The notes under the pieces: generated by a model | The model's database searches: none | Seen by the model: only the letters and a program-made list of their open reading frames with translations | Told to the model about the DNA's origin: nothing | Position numbers and translations under genes: made by a program | In this document: one piece after another, positions 36,983 through 44,378 of the stretch | Position numbering within the stretch: the stretch's first letter is position 1 | Layout of the letters: each line of letters starts with the position of its first letter | DNA from: an uncultured Eubacteriales bacterium | GTDB taxonomy: Bacteria > Bacillota > Clostridia > Oscillospirales > CAG-382 | Direction: 5' to 3' | Length of the DNA stretch: 64,000 bases | Assembly (NCBI GenBank): GCA_934444645.1 | Contig: CAKSCV010000010.1 | Span: forward strand, 1-64,000

Positions 36983-39427
36983 CTATTTATTTGGAAAAAT
37001 ATCGGAAAGCTGGGCGCGTGATTTGATGCCGGTTTTTTCGAAAATGTTGCTGACAGTCATTTTGACTGTCGAAAGCGATATGTACAGCCGTGCGGCAATC
37101 TGCTTGTTGGTAAAGCCTTGGCGAATCAATTCCGCAACTTCTGCTTCACGCGGCGAAAGCTTGGCTTTGTCTGATCCGATTTGGGTCACGGCCTTTTCAA
37201 AGTCGGCACCCGCTTGTCGGATATGGCGAAGCATTTCATCCTGCAAAAACGCTTCCAAAAGCGGCTCTATGCCGGAAAAGCACTGTGCAAAGGGCATCAC
37301 GATTTTATCGTCACGAGACAGCGCAAAGGCTTTTTTGAGAGCTTCTTCGGCTGCTGTGCTGTCACCGAGAGCCGCAGAGGCACAGGCTTCAAACACATAA
37401 AAGTAGATTTGCGGCAGAACTGTGTGCCCGGCTTCGGCGCAGCCGCGCGCAAACGGACAGTATGCCAACAGCTTCAGATATTCTTTGCGCTCCAAAAGCA
37501 CTTTGGCGTATACGATCTGCGCGAACGGAATCGTCATGGCGGCAAGCCGTGTTTCGGTTATATCGCCATCTGCTAACCACGCGCAAACCTTGTCGGCACG
37601 GTGGGAAAACGCATAAATATAACCAAAAATCAGATCAAGCGTGTAACGGCACATATCCTCCCCGTTGTCCGACGCGCTTTCCGAAAGGGAAATCAGCGTG
37701 TCAAACAGCTTTTCCGCATTGCCTTGCGCAAGGGTAATGGCGGCAAGGACAAATTTTGCACTTTGCACCACGCTGCTTTGCTTCTTGGTTTGTGCTTCAA
37801 AAACGGCACGATGCGCGTTTTTTTCGGCTTCGTCGAAGCTGCCGCATAAATACAGAGCTTCAGCTCGCATGGCGTATTCCGAACCGCTTCCGTGGCCGCC
37901 GGTAAGCGTGTAATAGATCGGCATACATTCGTCCATCAGAGCGGTTTCGTGTTGAAGGCTGCCGGGTGTGCGGTGATATAAACATACGATCGAGGGCGAA
38001 CCGAAGGTCCAGGTGCTGCGTAAATGAATAAAGCTTTCTTTTCCGTCTAAAAGCTCTAAGGCTTTGCGGTGATAACGGCTCATGGCGGCGATATCGTTAA
38101 AGGCGGTAAACGAGAGCAGCAGTTCCGTTTCACCCAAAACTGCCTTTTTCCGTGCATCGGTAAGCGTGCTTTGTCCGGCTAAGACGCGAATTTCATCGAT
38201 TGTCTCCATCAGTTTCGGAATTTCGCCGATGCAGAATAAAATGAACGCAAGCGGCACCATGCTCTCACAGTGGCGCAGCTTTACCTCATACGGTGTCTTG
38301 TCTAAAATATCGAAAATCATTTTCCTTGTGTTGGCGTCGCCAATGTCGGAAAGGTCGTAGCTGGTGTGCGGCATGGAAAAAATATGCTCGTAGGCTTCCG
38401 CCGAATAATATAAACGAATGGCATTGATCTTCTCGCCGTATTGTTCTTCCCAGGCAGCAGCCGTCAAATAATACCGATGCTTCAGGGATTCTTTCAGACA
38501 ATCAAAGACCTCTTGAAGATATTCGTGCAGCAGATTGTGAAAATAGTAAACGGATCTTTTGCTGTCATAGTGAATAAAGCCGCCGCAAAGGTGCACGTGA
38601 ACAAAATCGGTGTCACACCCGCCGATTTCGACCGCTTGACGTACCGTAAAGTGTTTTAACGGCGTAAGAGCTAAGTAGAAGGCTTTTTCGGTTTGTGTTA
38701 AGCGGCTGAAAAAAGCCTTTTCGATCAGATTGTTCAGGATGCCTTTTTCAAAACGCTTGTTTTTGCCATAAAAAAGCAGCTGCAAATATACGGCAAAAAT
38801 CCATCCGCCGGTAATAGCATACAGTTCTTCTGTTTCGCCTGGCGTAAGTATCAAGCCGGCTGCAGCAAAATAGGAGCGACAGTCTTCTTCGGAAAAGGTA
38901 AAATCGGCGGTATCGAGAAAATAAGCTTTTCCGTTTCCGGCGATGGCAAGATTTCCGCCCGTGCCAACAGCCTGCACGGAAAGAACAATATGCAAACGCT
39001 TGGGTAAATTGCCGGACAGAACCTTAATGAGCGTTTCAATCGTGCTTTCCGGTGCACAAAGATTGTCAAAGACGATGTAGGTCTCATTCGGACACTCCAC
39101 TTCGTCAAGCATTTCCTGAAGAAACGCCATATTTTCAGCACACGGCGTTTGAGTGGCGCACAAAGCTTCTGCATTGATCGGATCGATTTCAGAAAGCGTT
39201 TTGCAAAACCACTGCCAGTATTCCGCAAGGGAATCCGAAAAAAACGTGTGCTTAAAAACTGGCACAGAGGCAAATTCTTTTTGGCTAAAAAATGCCTCCA
39301 AAGCCGTTGTTTTTCCGAAACCGGACGGGGCTTCCAAAACTGTCAGAGAATACGTTTTGATGTTTTTGAGTGCGTTTTGCAGTTTTTGCGGAAGATAGAC
39401 CACGTGGGTGTTGATGGTTTGGTTCAT
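36983..39427 (-). CDS. MalT-like LuxR family transcriptional regulator
   Basis: This 814-residue STAND-type regulator has a P-loop APSGFGKTTALEAFF near residue 40, a Walker B-like ETYIVFDNL, a winged-helix region and a long helical-repeat sensor region. A C-terminal LuxR helix-turn-helix (LSPREAEVAELIRQGFTNKQIAARLYIS...VSNIFEKTGI) completes the MalT architecture. Such proteins bind ATP and an inducer before activating transcription; the inducer is unknown. The ATG at 39427 has GGAGAG 7 bases upstream. It lies directly before the giant secreted protein gene, which it may control. Confidence 0.9.
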   Translation of the reverse strand: MNQTINTHVVYLPQKLQNALKNIKTYSLTVLEAPSGFGKTTALEAFFSQKEFASVPVFKHTFFSDSLAEYWQWFCKTLSEIDPINAEALCATQTPCAENMAFLQEMLDEVECPNETYIVFDNLCAPESTIETLIKVLSGNLPKRLHIVLSVQAVGTGGNLAIAGNGKAYFLDTADFTFSEEDCRSYFAAAGLILTPGETEELYAITGGWIFAVYLQLLFYGKNKRFEKGILNNLIEKAFFSRLTQTEKAFYLALTPLKHFTVRQAVEIGGCDTDFVHVHLCGGFIHYDSKRSVYYFHNLLHEYLQEVFDCLKESLKHRYYLTAAAWEEQYGEKINAIRLYYSAEAYEHIFSMPHTSYDLSDIGDANTRKMIFDILDKTPYEVKLRHCESMVPLAFILFCIGEIPKLMETIDEIRVLAGQSTLTDARKKAVLGETELLLSFTAFNDIAAMSRYHRKALELLDGKESFIHLRSTWTFGSPSIVCLYHRTPGSLQHETALMDECMPIYYTLTGGHGSGSEYAMRAEALYLCGSFDEAEKNAHRAVFEAQTKKQSSVVQSAKFVLAAITLAQGNAEKLFDTLISLSESASDNGEDMCRYTLDLIFGYIYAFSHRADKVCAWLADGDITETRLAAMTIPFAQIVYAKVLLERKEYLKLLAYCPFARGCAEAGHTVLPQIYFYVFEACASAALGDSTAAEEALKKAFALSRDDKIVMPFAQCFSGIEPLLEAFLQDEMLRHIRQAGADFEKAVTQIGSDKAKLSPREAEVAELIRQGFTNKQIAARLYISLSTVKMTVSNIFEKTGIKSRAQLSDIFPNK

Positions 39428-39442
39428 TTCATTGCTCTCCAA

Positions 39443-39470
39443 AATGTATTCTGAATGCAAAATCTGTCAA
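39443..39470 (-). promoter_or_regulatory. Sigma-A promoter of the LuxR-type regulator
   Basis: On the minus strand, TTGACA (39465-39470), a 16-bp spacer and TACATT (39443-39448). The start codon is only about 16 bases from the -10. Confidence 0.6.
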
Positions 39471-39483
39471 GTCTGTACCATGT

Positions 39484-39518
39484 AAAAAAATCCTGCACAA
39501 ATGTGCAGGATTTTTTTT
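39484..39518 (-). terminator. Terminator of tRNA-Leu
   Basis: Arms AATCCTGCACA and TGTGCAGGATT with only a 2-base gap, flanked by A- and T-runs. It lies directly after the tRNA CCA end and isolates the tRNA from the regulator gene. Confidence 0.88.
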
Positions 39519-39604
39519 GGTGCCGGAAGCGGGGGTCGAACCCGCACGGTGTCGCCACCACTGGATTTTGAGTCCAGCACGTCTGCCAATTCCATCATTC
39601 CGGC
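39518..39604 (-). tRNA. tRNA-Leu, anticodon CAA
   Basis: On the minus strand a full cloverleaf is visible. The acceptor arm GCCGGAA pairs with TTCCGGC, the D region is TGGAATTGGCAGACGTG, and the anticodon stem CTGGA/TCCAG holds the loop CTCAAAA (anticodon CAA, reads UUG). A long class II variable arm (GTGGTGGCGACACCG region) and a T arm with GGTTCGACCC follow. The CCA end is encoded (39518-39520). Total length is 87 bases. Confidence 0.95.
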
Positions 39605-39622
39605 TTGTTTAACAACAAATGC

Positions 39623-39651
39623 AGTATAGCATATTTTTTTGAAAAATGCAA
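39623..39651 (-). promoter_or_regulatory. Promoter of tRNA-Leu
   Basis: On the minus strand, TTGCAT (39646-39651), a 17-bp spacer and TATACT (39623-39628) with an extended TGC. Confidence 0.75.
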
Positions 39652-39725
39652 GACTTTTTTTGAAATCAACATAATATTTTCAAATTGTTATTAAACGGTG
39701 CGCTTTGCTTGCAAAAGGAAACGGG

Positions 39726-40196
39726 TCAGAAAAAGACGCGGAAAATCAGCGGCATGGCGATACCCAAAAGCGCACCCATAAGCACCTGAAACGGTGTATG
39801 TCCGAATATTTCGCGCACTGTCATGTCAATTGGAATCTGATTTTCGGACAACAGATGCGAAATGATTTGGTTGAGCGTTTTTGCCTGTTCGCCGGCACTG
39901 CGGCGAACGCCCGTCGCATCATACATGACAATAAAGCTGAGAACCACACAAGCGGCGAAAAGCGGGGAAGCAAGACCCTCGAGAATGGCTACCGACGTGG
40001 TTAAAGCGCAAACGGTTGCCGTGTGCGAGGAGGGCATACCACCGGAGGAAAGAAGTGTTTTTGCCGTCAGATTTTCGCGGCACACGATGAAGGTAAGAAT
40101 AAATTTGATAAGCTGTGCCGTAAACCAGGCACAAAAGGCCATCATCAACGGGAAATTCGAGCCGAGAGCCGCAAGAGAATACATAAAGCTATACAC
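39726..40196 (-). CDS. Divergent PAP2 family membrane protein
   Basis: This 156-residue protein belongs to the divergent PAP2 (DUF212) family. The family motifs GGMPSSHTATVCALTTSVA, YDATGVRRSAGEQA and a C-terminal GHTPFQVLMGALLGIAM are visible, with about four membrane helices. Related PAP2 enzymes remove phosphate from lipids such as polyprenyl diphosphates; whether this group is active is not settled. It probably starts at GTG 40196 (ATG at 40184 is an alternative). It lies 27 bases downstream of the prenyl transferase gene, which suggests a link to isoprenoid phosphates. Confidence 0.88.
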   Translation of the reverse strand: MYSFMYSLAALGSNFPLMMAFCAWFTAQLIKFILTFIVCRENLTAKTLLSSGGMPSSHTATVCALTTSVAILEGLASPLFAACVVLSFIVMYDATGVRRSAGEQAKTLNQIISHLLSENQIPIDMTVREIFGHTPFQVLMGALLGIAMPLIFRVFF

Positions 40197-40223
40197 ATCC
40201 GTTTCATCAAAAAAATCAAAAGA

Positions 40224-41162
40224 TCAGTTTTTTCTGCAAAGTATGTAGTCTGCCAAAGCAGATAAAACGCCCGTGTCCGCTGTTTCAAATGCATCTAATG
40301 CCTGCACGGCGAGAGCCGCTTCTTTGGCGGCGCATTCTTTCGCTCCATCAATGCCGAGAAGCGAGACAAAGGTGGTTTTTCCGTTTTGTTTGTCGCTGCC
40401 GGTGTTTTTCCCCAAAAGTGCGGCGTCGCCGCATTCGTCGAGCAAATCATCGGTGATCTGAAAGGCAAGGCCGATATGCTTCGCATAGTCTTTGGCACAT
40501 TGCGCTTTACCACTGTCTTTCGAAACGCCTGCGGCAAGACAGCCGAGAAGTACGGCTGTTTCAAACAACGCACCGGTCTTTTTTTCCTGCAGCAGCGTAA
40601 GCATTTGCTTATCACACGTATGCGTTTCCGACCACATATCGATCTGTTGACCGGCAATCATGCCGCAAACGCCGGCTCCGCGTGCAAGCAGCCGCACAGC
40701 ACTTAACTTTGTCTGTGCCGGAAGGTCGCAATCGGCGGCTGTTTCAAGCGCATAAAATGCCAGAGCGTCACCGGCAAGCAGCGCACACGCCTCGCCGAAC
40801 ACCTTGTGGTTGGTCGGTTTGCCGCGGCGGAGATCATCGTTGTCCATGCAGGGCAAATCGTCATGAATGAGCGAAAAGGTGTGTACCATTTCGATAGCTG
40901 CCGCAAAGGGCAGTGCTTTTTCGCTTTCACCGCCGCATAGCTTGCAGAATTCAAGAACCAAAAACGGTCTTAACCGTTTGCCGCCGGCAAACAGGCTGTA
41001 AGCGAACGAATCGAAAAGCGGGCGAACCGCATCCTTGACGGCTGCGGTTGAAGGATCATTGTAAAAGGCATCGGTGCGCACTTTCATATAGTTTTCCGTA
41101 AGAAGCGCGGCAGTGTGCAGTTTTTCATTTAAGAGGTCAAAAGAATGCGTGGTGTTCGTCAT
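40224..41162 (-). CDS. ispA: Polyprenyl (farnesyl/geranylgeranyl) diphosphate synthase
   Basis: This 312-residue enzyme condenses isopentenyl diphosphate with allylic diphosphates. Both aspartate-rich motifs are present: IHDDLPCMDNDDLRRGKPTNHKVFGE and FQITDDLLDECGD. The GGKRLRPFLVLE signature is near residue 60. The short-chain product length fits farnesyl diphosphate, but geranylgeranyl cannot be excluded. It stands in the nusB-xseA-xseB-ispA order common in Clostridia. Its precursor comes from the MEP pathway started by dxs at 7966. Confidence 0.95.
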   Translation of the reverse strand: MTNTTHSFDLLNEKLHTAALLTENYMKVRTDAFYNDPSTAAVKDAVRPLFDSFAYSLFAGGKRLRPFLVLEFCKLCGGESEKALPFAAAIEMVHTFSLIHDDLPCMDNDDLRRGKPTNHKVFGEACALLAGDALAFYALETAADCDLPAQTKLSAVRLLARGAGVCGMIAGQQIDMWSETHTCDKQMLTLLQEKKTGALFETAVLLGCLAAGVSKDSGKAQCAKDYAKHIGLAFQITDDLLDECGDAALLGKNTGSDKQNGKTTFVSLLGIDGAKECAAKEAALAVQALDAFETADTGVLSALADYILCRKN

Positions 41163-41197
41163 GTAGAATGCGCCTTTCTGAAAGCGGTTTTGACGCG

Positions 41198-41419
41198 TTA
41201 TGCGTCTTTGGTAAGCAATGTGATTTTAGCTTCGGCGTCTTTCAGCTTTTGAGTGCTGTTTTTGAGCAATGCTGCGCTTTCCTCATAGAGTGAAAGTGCT
41301 TGTTCGAGAGACGGTGTCTCGTTTTCCAAAATTTCGGCAATGCGCGTTAAACGCGCAAGCGATTCTTCAAACGAAAGCTCTTTGTTTTCAGTGCTTTCTG
41401 TGACTTTTTTAGCTGGCAT
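41198..41419 (-). CDS. xseB: Exodeoxyribonuclease VII small subunit
   Basis: This 73-residue protein has the whole XseB pattern ELSFEESLARLTRIAEILE...SLEQALSLYEESAALL as a helical hairpin. It assembles with XseA into exonuclease VII, which degrades single-stranded DNA. It lies 12 bases downstream of xseA. Confidence 0.95.
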   Translation of the reverse strand: MPAKKVTESTENKELSFEESLARLTRIAEILENETPSLEQALSLYEESAALLKNSTQKLKDAEAKITLLTKDA

Positions 41420-41431
41420 AGCGATTCTCCT

Positions 41432-42655
41432 TTACAAATCGGATGATTTACGGATGGCATCCACCGTTACATCTAAGGCGCCGTCGGCGAGCGAAAGTGT
41501 TAAGTTGTCTTGTACCGATACCTTTTGAACGGAGTCGATGACATTGCGGTTTCCGTCAAATACTGCCGCATAGCCGCGTGCAAGAACATTCATGGGGTTG
41601 AGCGCGGCAAGCCGCGCGGCAATTGCGGCAAGACGCTGTTTATCGGAGATAAGCTTGTGTTCCGCGCTTACGGAAATGCGCCTGTCAAGGGCGGCTAACT
41701 CGTCATTCAAACGCTCGGTGAGGTAGAGCGGGGACGTGAAGCACTTTTTGCCGGAAAGCGCCGCAAGAGCATCTTTTTTTCGATCGGTTAAGCGCAGTAC
41801 GGCGTTTTGCAGCCGGACAGAATAGGCTTCCAAGGCTGCCAAAAGGTCGTTTTTTTCCGGAACGGCAAGTTCTGCAGCGGCAGACGGCGTCGGTGCACGC
41901 AAATCCGCCACGAAATCACAGATGGTGAAATCCGTTTCATGCCCGACCGCGGAAATGACCGGTGTGCGGCAGAGATAAACCGCACGCGCCAAATGTTCGT
42001 CGTTAAAGGCCCATAAATCCTCCAACGAACCGCCGCCGCGGCCGAGAATGACAATGTCAATATCGCCGCACGCGTCGAAATATTCCAAGCCGCGGCATAA
42101 ATCCTGCGGTGCGCCTTCGCCTTGTACAAGTGCCGGATAGATGACAATTTCAATGAGCGGATAACGGCGCGAGAGAATGTTTTTCATGTCAGCGACCGCC
42201 GCGCCGATGGGCGAGGTGATAATGCCGATTTTTTTCGGAAACGGCGGCAGCGGCTTTTTATGTGCGGCATCAAAATAGCCTTTGGCCTCCAAACGCGCCT
42301 TTAGCTGCTCAAAAGCCGCATACAGTGCGCCTTTCCCGAGCGGCTCCATGCTTTCGGCATATAGCTGATACACACCGTCGCGCGGAAAAACGGAAATGCG
42401 GCCGGTGACGAGCACTTCCATATTGTTTTCGGGCATAAAGCGGATTTTGGAAGCATTGGACGCAAACATAACCACTTTTAACAGCGAGCGGTCGTCTTTT
42501 AAGGTGAAATATAAATGCCCGGTCTTATAGTGGTTTGTAAAATTGGTAATTTCGCCGCGAATATGCACACGGGACAAAAACGTCGAAGCATCGATCAAAC
42601 CCTTGACATAGTCATTGAGTTGGCTTACGCTTAAAATCGGGATGTTGGGGTTCAA
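41432..42655 (-). CDS. xseA: Exodeoxyribonuclease VII large subunit
   Basis: This 407-residue protein begins with an OB-fold domain (SVSQLNDYVKGLIDA and RGEITNFTNHYKTGHLYFTLKDD) and continues with the catalytic region IGIITSPIGAAVADMKNIL, ILGRGGGSLEDLWAFNDE and SAVGHETDFTICDFVADLRAPTPSAAAEL. The C-terminal helical part and the ending LARGYAAVFD are present. It is the nuclease subunit for single-stranded DNA. It is coupled with xseB and follows the M22 gene by 17 bases. Confidence 0.96.
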   Translation of the reverse strand: MNPNIPILSVSQLNDYVKGLIDASTFLSRVHIRGEITNFTNHYKTGHLYFTLKDDRSLLKVVMFASNASKIRFMPENNMEVLVTGRISVFPRDGVYQLYAESMEPLGKGALYAAFEQLKARLEAKGYFDAAHKKPLPPFPKKIGIITSPIGAAVADMKNILSRRYPLIEIVIYPALVQGEGAPQDLCRGLEYFDACGDIDIVILGRGGGSLEDLWAFNDEHLARAVYLCRTPVISAVGHETDFTICDFVADLRAPTPSAAAELAVPEKNDLLAALEAYSVRLQNAVLRLTDRKKDALAALSGKKCFTSPLYLTERLNDELAALDRRISVSAEHKLISDKQRLAAIAARLAALNPMNVLARGYAAVFDGNRNVIDSVQKVSVQDNLTLSLADGALDVTVDAIRKSSDL

Positions 42656-42672
42656 ACAAACACTCCTTTCCG

Positions 42673-43650
42673 TTATGACCGGCTGAGAGCTTGAAATGTC
42701 TCGTTTTCAACGGCGTTTTCGCATAGCAAAGCCGTACCGCAGGCGTTGTCGCTTGACAGCTCACGGGAAGCGAAATAAACATTGTCTAACGTTTCAAGCT
42801 GCTCTCGAATGAGGGAGTTGGACATTACGCCGCCGGCAAACAGCACCGGCAGGGTTCCATAGCTTTCACGAAGTTTTTCGACCGATTTTGTGAGCATCCG
42901 CGCAATGCTTCCGAAAAGAAACGCTGCACAGTCGCTCGGTTGTTCACCGGCAGCCAAATAAGCTTCAACTTTGTTTTGCAGCCCGGAAAGCGAAAAATAT
43001 GCGTCTTTCATTTTTAATGCACCGTATGGAAGCTTTTTCTGTGATGCCTGTGAAAGCTCATCCAACGCTTTTCCGCAGGGAAACGGCAGATTGATTTTCA
43101 CACCGGCACGATCGATGATCTGACCGGCGTTCGCATCTTTGGTGCCGCCGACGATGCGAAACGAAAACGGGTTTCCGGTATTCTGCACAAGCAGTGCCTC
43201 GGTTGTTCCGCCGGATACATGAAATGAGAGAAACGCGTGACGAAAGCACTCCGGTGCACCGCAGGAGGCAACGGCAGCCATGACGTGACCGGCCTGATGC
43301 GAAAAGCGGAACAACGGAATACCGTGCGAGAATGCTGCTGCTGACGCAAAAGAAACGCCTGCAAGAAAGCAGGGCATATAGGAGTCTGCCGCGTCGCGTG
43401 GGAATGCTGAAACGCCGACAGCCGTAAGGTCGCAAGCGTGGTAGACGGTATCGGAAAACAGCTCTTCGGCAAGCTCCGGAAGTGCCTTTGTGTGCAGAAA
43501 GACCGCATCGCTCTGCCGCAAACCGCACGCTTTTTCGCCAACCGGCAGCAGGCGGCGGACGCTTTTCAGAATTTTTCTATCAGAGCAGAGCGCAAGACTG
43601 GTCGTATAGTTGCTGGTGTCTACACCTAAATATAACGGCTTTCCGCTCAT
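42673..43650 (-). CDS. M22/TsaD-like (O-sialoglycoprotein endopeptidase-related) protein
   Basis: This 325-residue protein has the ASKHA fold pattern with YLGVDTSNYTTSLAL at the N-terminus, the metal-site motif FSHQAGHVMAA (HxxxH) and HVSGGTTEALLV. It resembles TsaD, which makes the t6A tRNA modification, but is divergent and lacks the usual VSHLEGH wording, so it is probably a paralogue. The C-terminal LPVLFAGGVMSNSLIR region is conserved with the family. Its function is not known. Its start overlaps the nusB stop by 4 bases, and it sits in a tight operon with xseA. Confidence 0.82.
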   Translation of the reverse strand: MSGKPLYLGVDTSNYTTSLALCSDRKILKSVRRLLPVGEKACGLRQSDAVFLHTKALPELAEELFSDTVYHACDLTAVGVSAFPRDAADSYMPCFLAGVSFASAAAFSHGIPLFRFSHQAGHVMAAVASCGAPECFRHAFLSFHVSGGTTEALLVQNTGNPFSFRIVGGTKDANAGQIIDRAGVKINLPFPCGKALDELSQASQKKLPYGALKMKDAYFSLSGLQNKVEAYLAAGEQPSDCAAFLFGSIARMLTKSVEKLRESYGTLPVLFAGGVMSNSLIREQLETLDNVYFASRELSSDNACGTALLCENAVENETFQALSRS

Positions 43651-44135
43651 GCTTCCGGCTCGGTCGATACAGCTTCGCTTTCGGCATCCGACGTTTCATG
43701 TGTATCGCTCCTTAACAGCTTTTCCGCCGCGCCCAAAACACCGTTGACAAAGGTGTAGCTGTCTTCGGTGTCAAAACGTTTGGCGAGCTCCACGGCTTCG
43801 TTAATGGAGACCTCTACCGGAATATCCTCCATGGAAAGCATTTCATAAATGGCGATGCGAAGCACGGATACCGAGATGCGCGAAATGCGCTTTTTGCTCC
43901 ATTTTTCGGAACATTTCTCAATGATCGCGTCGATTTCGGCAAGGTTGGAAATCACGCCGAAATAGATCTTGCTGAAATAGTTGTTTTCACGAAGCTCGGC
44001 ACGAATGCATTTTTCTTTTTCATCATAATAATTCTCAAGGTACAGTTCTAAAAGCTCTTCGGGAGCTTCTTCACTGTGAAAGCTGTAATCGAACAATAAG
44101 CATAAGGCTGCTTCTCTGGCCTGTCTTCTGGTCAT
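43647..44135 (-). CDS. nusB: Transcription antitermination factor NusB
   Basis: This 162-residue protein has the NusB fold pattern: TRRQAREAALCLLFDYSFHSEE at the start, SVLRIAIYEMLSMEDIPVEVSINEAVELAKRFDTEDSYTFVNGVLG in the C-terminal half. NusB with NusE (S10) binds boxA RNA during rRNA transcription. The ATG at 44135 is chosen because GGAG lies 7 bases upstream; the frame also opens at a TTG 6 bases earlier. It is first in the operon with the M22 gene, xseA, xseB, ispA and the PAP2 gene. Confidence 0.95.
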   Translation of the reverse strand: MTRRQAREAALCLLFDYSFHSEEAPEELLELYLENYYDEKEKCIRAELRENNYFSKIYFGVISNLAEIDAIIEKCSEKWSKKRISRISVSVLRIAIYEMLSMEDIPVEVSINEAVELAKRFDTEDSYTFVNGVLGAAEKLLRSDTHETSDAESEAVSTEPEA

Positions 44136-44184
44136 AATCAATCTCCGTATACTGCAAAAAATGCAAAAATAATCTTACTGTTTT

Positions 44185-44213
44185 ATTATATCGCTTTCTC
44201 GGCCGCTTGTCAA
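44185..44213 (-). promoter_or_regulatory. Sigma-A promoter of the nusB operon
   Basis: On the minus strand, TTGACA (44208-44213), a 17-bp spacer and TATAAT (44185-44190). Confidence 0.88.
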
Positions 44214-44241
44214 TAAAATATTAGAATTTAACGTTTGTATA

Positions 44242-44269
44242 TTGACAAATTTTATAAAATCGCTATAAT
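44242..44269 (+). promoter_or_regulatory. Sigma-A promoter of the acyl synthetase-ACP-Lnt operon
   Basis: TTGACA at 44242-44247, a 16-bp spacer and TATAAT at 44264-44269. It is divergent from the nusB promoter. The leader to the start codon is about 100 bases. Confidence 0.85.
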
Positions 44270-44304
44270 ATTAAGTTAGACAACGTATCTGCTTGCTTTT
44301 TTGC

Positions 44305-44334
44305 GCGCATTTTTGGGTTTTGCAAACCATGCGC
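44305..44334 (+). other. Inverted repeat in the acyl synthetase leader
   Basis: GCGCAT and ATGCGC enclose an inner GGTTT/AAACC pairing in the 5' leader. It does not resemble a known riboswitch and may be a structural or protein-binding site. Confidence 0.45.
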
Positions 44335-44378
44335 TATGTTCTTTGAATATCCCTTACAGAACGAAAGGAAGAATTTTC

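Noticed and set aside
39518..39604. Further tRNA genes near the tRNA-Leu
   Set aside because: Flanking sequences show only its promoter and terminator; no second cloverleaf was found.
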